From Akkermansia sp. (GTDB lineage: Bacteria > Verrucomicrobiota > Verrucomicrobiia > Verrucomicrobiales > Akkermansiaceae): a stretch of DNA of 64,000 bases. Shown here one piece after another: positions 59,858-64,000 of the stretch; the first letter of the stretch is position 1; each line of letters begins with the position of its first letter. Position numbers and translations under genes: made by a program. The notes beneath the pieces were generated by a model. That model worked only from the letters and a program-made list of their open reading frames with translations, was not told the origin of the DNA and searched no databases. Location of the stretch: the NCBI RefSeq assembly GCF_020860705.1, contig NZ_JAJBTT010000024.1, positions 58,046-122,045 of the forward strand, given 5' to 3'.

Positions 59858-60607
59858 ATGGCATCAGCTCCTTCCCATCACATCATCGGCCTTATTCCTT
59901 CACGCTGGGGATCTTCCAGATTTCCGGGTAAACCTCTTCACCTCATTGCAGGTAAGCCGCTTGTCCAGCATGTATGGGAACGCATTTCCCACTGTTCCCG
60001 CCTTGATGACATTGCCATTGCCACGGACGACCAGCGCATCTTTGACACCGCCATTGCTTTTGGCGCCAGGGCCATTATGACCTCCCCGGACCATCCCAGT
60101 GGAAGCGACCGTCTGGCGGAAGCGGTCCGCTCTTTCCCCTCTGCCACTCATGTGGTCAACATCCAGGGAGATGAACCTCTCATTGACCCGGCCCTGATAG
60201 ACAACCTGGCAGACGCCCTGGTTTCGGACACAGCCCTGTCCATGGCTACCGTGGCCTGTCCTATTAGCCAGGAAGAAGATCTGAACAACCCGAACATTGT
60301 TAAAGTCGTTCTTGCGGGCAACGGAGACGCCCTGTATTTCTCCCGTTCTGTCATTCCCTATGCACGCAATCCCCGCCTCTCCCCTCCCTTGCGCCATTTA
60401 GGCATTTACGCCTACCGTCGGGATTTTCTTGAAAATTACGTGCGCTGGAATCCCACCCCTCTTGAACAAACGGAATCTCTGGAACAATTACGCGCCCTGG
60501 AAAACGGTGCCAGAATCAGAGTCATCCTGACGGACCATGTCAGCGTGGGCGTGGATACTCCGGAACAGGCTGCCCAAGTGGAACAAATTTTATTAAACAT
60601 ACATTAG
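59858..60607 (+). CDS. kdsB: 3-deoxy-manno-octulosonate cytidylyltransferase
   Basis: A 249-residue nucleotidyltransferase that activates Kdo as CMP-Kdo for lipopolysaccharide synthesis. The signature motifs are IIGLIPSRWGSSRFPGKPL (CTP-binding loop), IAIATDDQRI, PSGSDRLAEAV, NIQGDEPLID, and RHLGIYAYRRDFL. It establishes that the organism makes LPS with Kdo. The spacing to pyrG is 11 nt, and CTP made by PyrG is the co-substrate here, a sensible pairing. No clear promoter; the upstream O-antigen-ligase-like gene may read through. Confidence 0.95.
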   Translation: MASAPSHHIIGLIPSRWGSSRFPGKPLHLIAGKPLVQHVWERISHCSRLDDIAIATDDQRIFDTAIAFGARAIMTSPDHPSGSDRLAEAVRSFPSATHVVNIQGDEPLIDPALIDNLADALVSDTALSMATVACPISQEEDLNNPNIVKVVLAGNGDALYFSRSVIPYARNPRLSPPLRHLGIYAYRRDFLENYVRWNPTPLEQTESLEQLRALENGARIRVILTDHVSVGVDTPEQAAQVEQILLNIH

Positions 60608-60618
60608 GAACCATAACC

Positions 60619-62226
60619 ATGAAATACATCTTCGTCACAGGTGGTGTCGTCTCCTCCCTCGGTAAAGGACTGGCTGCTGCATCCATCGGTACTCTGCTGG
60701 AACGTTGCGGTTTGAAAGTCACCCTCCAAAAATTCGACCCCTACCTCAATGTGGATCCCGGCACGATGAGCCCGTTCCAGCACGGGGAAGTGTACGTCTT
60801 GAATGACGGTGCGGAAACGGACCTGGATCTGGGCCACTACGAACGTTTCGTCCACTGCAGCCTTTCCCGCCTCAACAACCTCACCTCCGGTCAGGTCTTT
60901 GAAAACGTGTTGAGGAAGGAACGCCGGGGAGACTATCTGGGAAAAACAGTTCAATACATTCCGCACGTCACGGATGAAATCAAAAACCGCCTTTATGAAG
61001 TCACGGACAAATCGGACGTGGATATCATTATCACGGAAATCGGCGGTACGGTAGGCGACATGGAAGGCCACATCTTCCTGGAAGCTCTGCGTCAGTTTGC
61101 CCTTGAAGTGGGCCGCGACAACGTTTGTTTCATCCACGTCACTCTGCTCCCCTACATCAAAGCGGCAGGGGAAATGAAAACCAAGCCCACTCAGCAATCC
61201 GTCGCCAAGCTCCGGGAAATCGGCATTCAGCCGGATGTGATCATCTGCCGCACGGAATACGACATGAGCGAGGACGAACGGCGTAAAATCGCCATGTTCT
61301 GCAACGTGGAAGCCAAAAACGTCATCGCCTTCCGCGACGTTAAAAATACCATTTACGAATGCCCCCTGGATCTTAGCCAGGATAAAATAGACCGCATCGT
61401 TACCAAGCGTCTGGGATTGGACGTCCCGTCTCCCAACCTGGCGGACTGGCAACGTTACGTTGGCCGTGTCATCAGCCCCAGCCACTCCATACGGATTGCC
61501 GTAGTGGGCAAATACATCGCCCTTCAGGACGCTTACAAATCCATTTACGAATCCTTCACTCACGCCGGTGCGGAAAATGACGCACGCGTGGAAATCCTGC
61601 GGGTGGATGCGGAGGAACTCGAGGAAAAAGGCGCTGCCGCTCTGATCGGTTCCGTAGACGGCATCCTGGTGCCGGGAGGTTTTGGAGATCGTGGCATTGA
61701 AGGGAAAATACAGGCGGTGGAATATGCACGTACCAAAGGTATTCCATTCCTGGGCATCTGCCTGGGCATGCAGGTGGCAGTCATTGAATACGCCCGCCAC
61801 ATCTGCGGCATGGACGATGCCAACTCCACGGAATTTGATAAAAAGACTACCCATCCTGTTATAAGCCTTCAGGAAGAACAAAAGGGAATCAAAGCTATGG
61901 GGGCCACCATGCGGCTGGGAGCCTATAAAGCCTTGATTCAGCCTGGCACGCTGGCATATAAACTGTACGGCAAGGACAACGTCACGGAACGCCACCGCCA
62001 CCGTTATGAATTCAACCCGGCCTACCGTGAAGAACTGGAAAACGCAGGGCTGGTCATCAGCGCCGTCAATGATGAACACGGCCTGGTGGAAGTTGTGGAA
62101 CTTCCCGGCCATCCCTTTTTCATCGCCTGCCAATATCATCCGGAATTCCAGTCCGCCCCCAACCGCGCCCATCCACTCTTCTCCGGTCTGGTTTCAGCGG
62201 CTCTGGAACACAAAAGTCACTCCTGA
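60619..62226 (+). CDS. pyrG: CTP synthase
   Basis: A 535-residue enzyme converting UTP to CTP with glutamine as nitrogen donor. The synthetase domain begins KYIFVTGGVVSSLGKG and contains DPYLNVDPGTMSPFQHGEV and TEIGGTVGDMEGHIFLEA. The glutaminase domain has the nucleophile Cys381 in FLGICLGMQ and a closing His/Glu in CQYHPEF. A ribosome-binding AGGA lies 11 nt upstream. It is probably co-transcribed with kdsB. The terminator at 62242-62280 follows. Confidence 0.97.
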   Translation: MKYIFVTGGVVSSLGKGLAAASIGTLLERCGLKVTLQKFDPYLNVDPGTMSPFQHGEVYVLNDGAETDLDLGHYERFVHCSLSRLNNLTSGQVFENVLRKERRGDYLGKTVQYIPHVTDEIKNRLYEVTDKSDVDIIITEIGGTVGDMEGHIFLEALRQFALEVGRDNVCFIHVTLLPYIKAAGEMKTKPTQQSVAKLREIGIQPDVIICRTEYDMSEDERRKIAMFCNVEAKNVIAFRDVKNTIYECPLDLSQDKIDRIVTKRLGLDVPSPNLADWQRYVGRVISPSHSIRIAVVGKYIALQDAYKSIYESFTHAGAENDARVEILRVDAEELEEKGAAALIGSVDGILVPGGFGDRGIEGKIQAVEYARTKGIPFLGICLGMQVAVIEYARHICGMDDANSTEFDKKTTHPVISLQEEQKGIKAMGATMRLGAYKALIQPGTLAYKLYGKDNVTERHRHRYEFNPAYREELENAGLVISAVNDEHGLVEVVELPGHPFFIACQYHPEFQSAPNRAHPLFSGLVSAALEHKSHS

Positions 62227-62241
62227 AACATTCATTGAGCC

Positions 62242-62280
62242 AAGGGCCTTTTCTGGAATCCTCGTTCCGGAAAAGGCCTT
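62242..62280 (+). terminator. terminator after pyrG
   Basis: AAGGGCCTTTTCTGGAA paired with TTCCGGAAAAGGCCTT (one bulge, one mismatch), loop TCCTCG, followed by CTCTTT. It separates pyrG from the symporter gene. Confidence 0.75.
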
Positions 62281-62292
62281 CTCTTTCCAGGC

Positions 62293-63855
62293 ATGGTTAC
62301 AGACCTCTTCGTCATCGTCATTTACTTTCTGGCTATCTTCTGCATTGGCATTTATGCAGGACGCAGGCAGAGCTCTCTGACGGACTATGCCCTGGGCAAC
62401 CGATCCCTGCCCTGGTGGGCTATTCTGGCCTCCATCCTGGCGGCGGAAATCAGCGCCGCCACCTTCCTGGGCGCTCCGGGGGAAGGCTTCCATACCCGCA
62501 ACTTCACTTACGCCCAGCTCTGCATCGGCACCATCCTGGGGCGCATTATTGTAGGCAAGCTCTTTCTCAAGCCCTACTATGACTACAAGGTGGTCTCCAT
62601 CTATGAATATCTGGAAAAACGATTCGGACTCCTAACACGCCGCACGGCCTCCATGGTCTTCCTGATCAGCCGTGTACTCGCCAGCGGAACAAGGCTTTAT
62701 TTTGCAGGCATTCTTCTGGTTATTGCCTACCAGTTCATGACGAATACTACGGCGGACTCCAACCAAATAGTCCTGCTCTATATTGCAGCGCTGGTCCTCA
62801 TTTCCATTGCCACCACTATTTATACGGCCATAGGAGGATTGAAAGCCGTCGTTTGGACGGACGTCCTCCAGGCTGTCGTGCTGGGGATCTCCATGCTCTC
62901 CGCCATTTGGATTCTGCTCTCTCACATTCCCGGAGGATGGACTTCCATTTCTACCGCCATGGATGGAGGGGACGATTGGAAATTCTTTTCGTGGGGGACA
63001 AAGGAAGGCTTGAACTTCCTTCAGCAATGCTCCCACGTGCTGGGTCAGGAATATACGGTATGGGCCGCTTTCCTGGGGGCCACCTTTATCACCATGGCCA
63101 CACACGGTACGGACCAGGATATGGTCCAGCGTATGCTAGCGGCAAAAAACAGCAAGGCGGGAACACGGGCTGTCATCGTATCCGGCTTGCTGGACTTCCC
63201 CATCGTCATTGTCTTCCTGTTTACCGGCATTCTTCTCTACGTTTTTTACCAATACAATCCGGCATCCCTTCCCGCAGACACTCCTCAGCTCCATGTCTTT
63301 CCCTACTTCATCATTCATGAACTGCCCAACGGCATCCGGGGGCTGTTGATTGCCGGTCTGCTGGCTACCGCCATGGGCTCCCTGTCCACAGCCCTCAACT
63401 CCCTGGCCACTACCGCTACTAAAGACTGGTACCAGGGAGTACTCAAACCAGAGGCTACGGAACGGGAACTGCTCCGCTGCGTGCGCTGGGGAACGGCGGG
63501 ATTTTCCCTGCTCCTCATCATCGTCGGATCCATTACGGCATGGTATGTGGTGCATCATCCGGACGTCCGTATCATTCAAATTGCCCTAGGCATCTTCGGC
63601 TATACTTACGGCTCTCTGCTTGGCATCTTCCTGCTGGGAATGCTAACTCGTACCAGAGGAAATGACAGGGGCAACATTATTGCCATGACGGCAGGATTCC
63701 TGGTCATTGCCTTCCTGACGGAACTCATCCCTCTTCCCTCTGACTGGAAACAGTATATTCCGGAAATAGCATTTCCGTGGCGCGTGACGATCGGCACTCT
63801 GATAACCTTTGCCGTCGGTTTCAGTTTCAAGCGTCGCCATCTTATTGAGCGTTGA
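62293..63855 (+). CDS. sodium:solute symporter (SSS family)
   Basis: A 520-residue transporter with about thirteen TM helices. SSS features are an N-terminal FLAIFCIGIYAGRRQSSLTDYALGNRSLPWWAI, the sodium-site region SILAAEISAATFLGAPGEGF, IYTAIGGLKAVVWTDVLQAVVL, and GTDQDMVQRMLAAKNSKAGTRAVI. Family members import sugars, amino acids, sialic acid, nucleobases or vitamins with sodium. The ATFLGAPGE motif resembles sugar or sialic-acid-type branches, but the substrate cannot be read from sequence. It has no flanking catabolic genes in this window. Confidence 0.9.
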   Translation: MVTDLFVIVIYFLAIFCIGIYAGRRQSSLTDYALGNRSLPWWAILASILAAEISAATFLGAPGEGFHTRNFTYAQLCIGTILGRIIVGKLFLKPYYDYKVVSIYEYLEKRFGLLTRRTASMVFLISRVLASGTRLYFAGILLVIAYQFMTNTTADSNQIVLLYIAALVLISIATTIYTAIGGLKAVVWTDVLQAVVLGISMLSAIWILLSHIPGGWTSISTAMDGGDDWKFFSWGTKEGLNFLQQCSHVLGQEYTVWAAFLGATFITMATHGTDQDMVQRMLAAKNSKAGTRAVIVSGLLDFPIVIVFLFTGILLYVFYQYNPASLPADTPQLHVFPYFIIHELPNGIRGLLIAGLLATAMGSLSTALNSLATTATKDWYQGVLKPEATERELLRCVRWGTAGFSLLLIIVGSITAWYVVHHPDVRIIQIALGIFGYTYGSLLGIFLLGMLTRTRGNDRGNIIAMTAGFLVIAFLTELIPLPSDWKQYIPEIAFPWRVTIGTLITFAVGFSFKRRHLIER

Positions 63856-63913
63856 ACGTTCTTCCTACTGAGATCCTATCCTTTAGTGAGGGAAGCAGAA
63901 GATAGAAAAGATA

Positions 63914-64000
63914 GGGATTAGGGGGGAGATGGGGATTATAGGGGCAATAGGGACTGCCCTATCCACCCTATTCTTCTTGTCCCCTATCTTCCCCTCTAAT
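63914..64000. repeat. G-rich tract and imperfect inverted repeat at window end
   Basis: Five G tracts of 3-6 with loops of 4-6 nt (63914-63952) form a G-quadruplex-type pattern. They then meet a C-rich mirror half (63957-64000), so that ATAGGG/CCCTAT around the centre (about 63953-63956) and ATTAGGGGGG/CCCCTCTAAT at the ends can pair into a long hairpin. It may extend beyond the window. Position after the symporter gene suggests a terminator-like or structural element. Confidence 0.6.

Noticed and set aside
1..64000. CRISPR arrays, insertion sequences and rRNA genes
   Set aside because: No regularly spaced repeats, no transposase catalytic domain and no rRNA segment were recognised on either strand.

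Overview
The window is a contiguous piece of a Gram-negative chromosome from the Verrucomicrobiota, most likely Akkermansia. This placement is inferred from gene content and protein style, since no 16S rRNA gene is present. Supporting signs are a secreted sulfatase, a secreted GH29 fucosidase, an SHD1-domain secreted protein, an unusual FtsZ next to FtsA, a carboxynorspermidine dehydrogenase-type enzyme, LPS (KdsB) and Mla outer-membrane genes, and many short secreted or lipidated proteins. Most genes are GC-rich. The stretches 6.03-6.40 kb, 35.1-37.1 kb and 57.0-58.1 kb look clearly more AT-rich. I see no insertion sequence, integrase, CRISPR array or rRNA.

Layout. 0-6.0 kb: 3' end of a sulfatase, a zinc-ribbon membrane protein, a FeoB membrane domain lacking its G domain, a tandem intergenic repeat with paired hairpins, and a TolA-like/HEAT-like membrane protein. 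6.4-9.2 kb: a small HTH/AT-hook protein, a ParC-type topoisomerase subunit and tRNA-Thr. 9.6-11.2 kb: a GH108-like muramidase with two minus-strand small genes, resembling a phage lysis remnant. 11.7-17.8 kb: parB without parA, an M28 cyclotransferase-like lipoprotein and two BatA/VWA membrane proteins. 17.8-26.5 kb, mostly minus strand: SHD1 protein, SBF-like transporter, tyrosyl-tRNA synthetase, DMT protein and oppABC without ATPase genes. 26.9-34 kb: GH29 fucosidase, duplicated thioredoxin-like proteins, carboxynorspermidine dehydrogenase-like enzyme and an EmrE-type SMR pump. 34-37 kb: metallophosphoesterase and two overlapping secreted orphan genes.

37.1-47.7 kb, minus strand: a DUF6056-like membrane protein, ftsZ, ftsA, a NlpC/P60 lipoprotein, a phosphohexomutase and two ABC exporters. 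47.9-53.3 kb: a degenerate NAD-synthetase-like protein, mlaE-mlaF-mlaD, and a three-gene set resembling E. coli yqjD-yqjE-yqjK. 53.7-57.0 kb: two PilT-type ATPases and a membrane PpiC isomerase. 57.2-58.0 kb: probably a decayed membrane-protein gene. 58.1-63.9 kb: tRNA-Ala, an O-antigen-ligase-like protein, kdsB, pyrG and a sodium:solute symporter. The window ends in a G-rich inverted repeat.

Functionally the window is dominated by envelope biology: host-glycan attack (sulfatase, fucosidase), division (FtsA/FtsZ), lipid transport (Mla), LPS synthesis (PyrG makes CTP, the co-substrate KdsB uses to activate Kdo), pili and peptidoglycan enzymes. A recurring promoter pattern, TTG-type -35, about 17 bp, TAnnnT-like -10, lies so close to several start codons that leaderless or very short-leader transcripts are likely. 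The strongest points for follow-up are the divergent FtsZ with a direct-repeat operator candidate upstream of ftsA, the NAD-synthetase pseudoenzyme, the G-domain-less FeoB, the repeat with complementary hairpin loops, and the HTH/AT-hook gene with a palindrome inside its promoter spacer.
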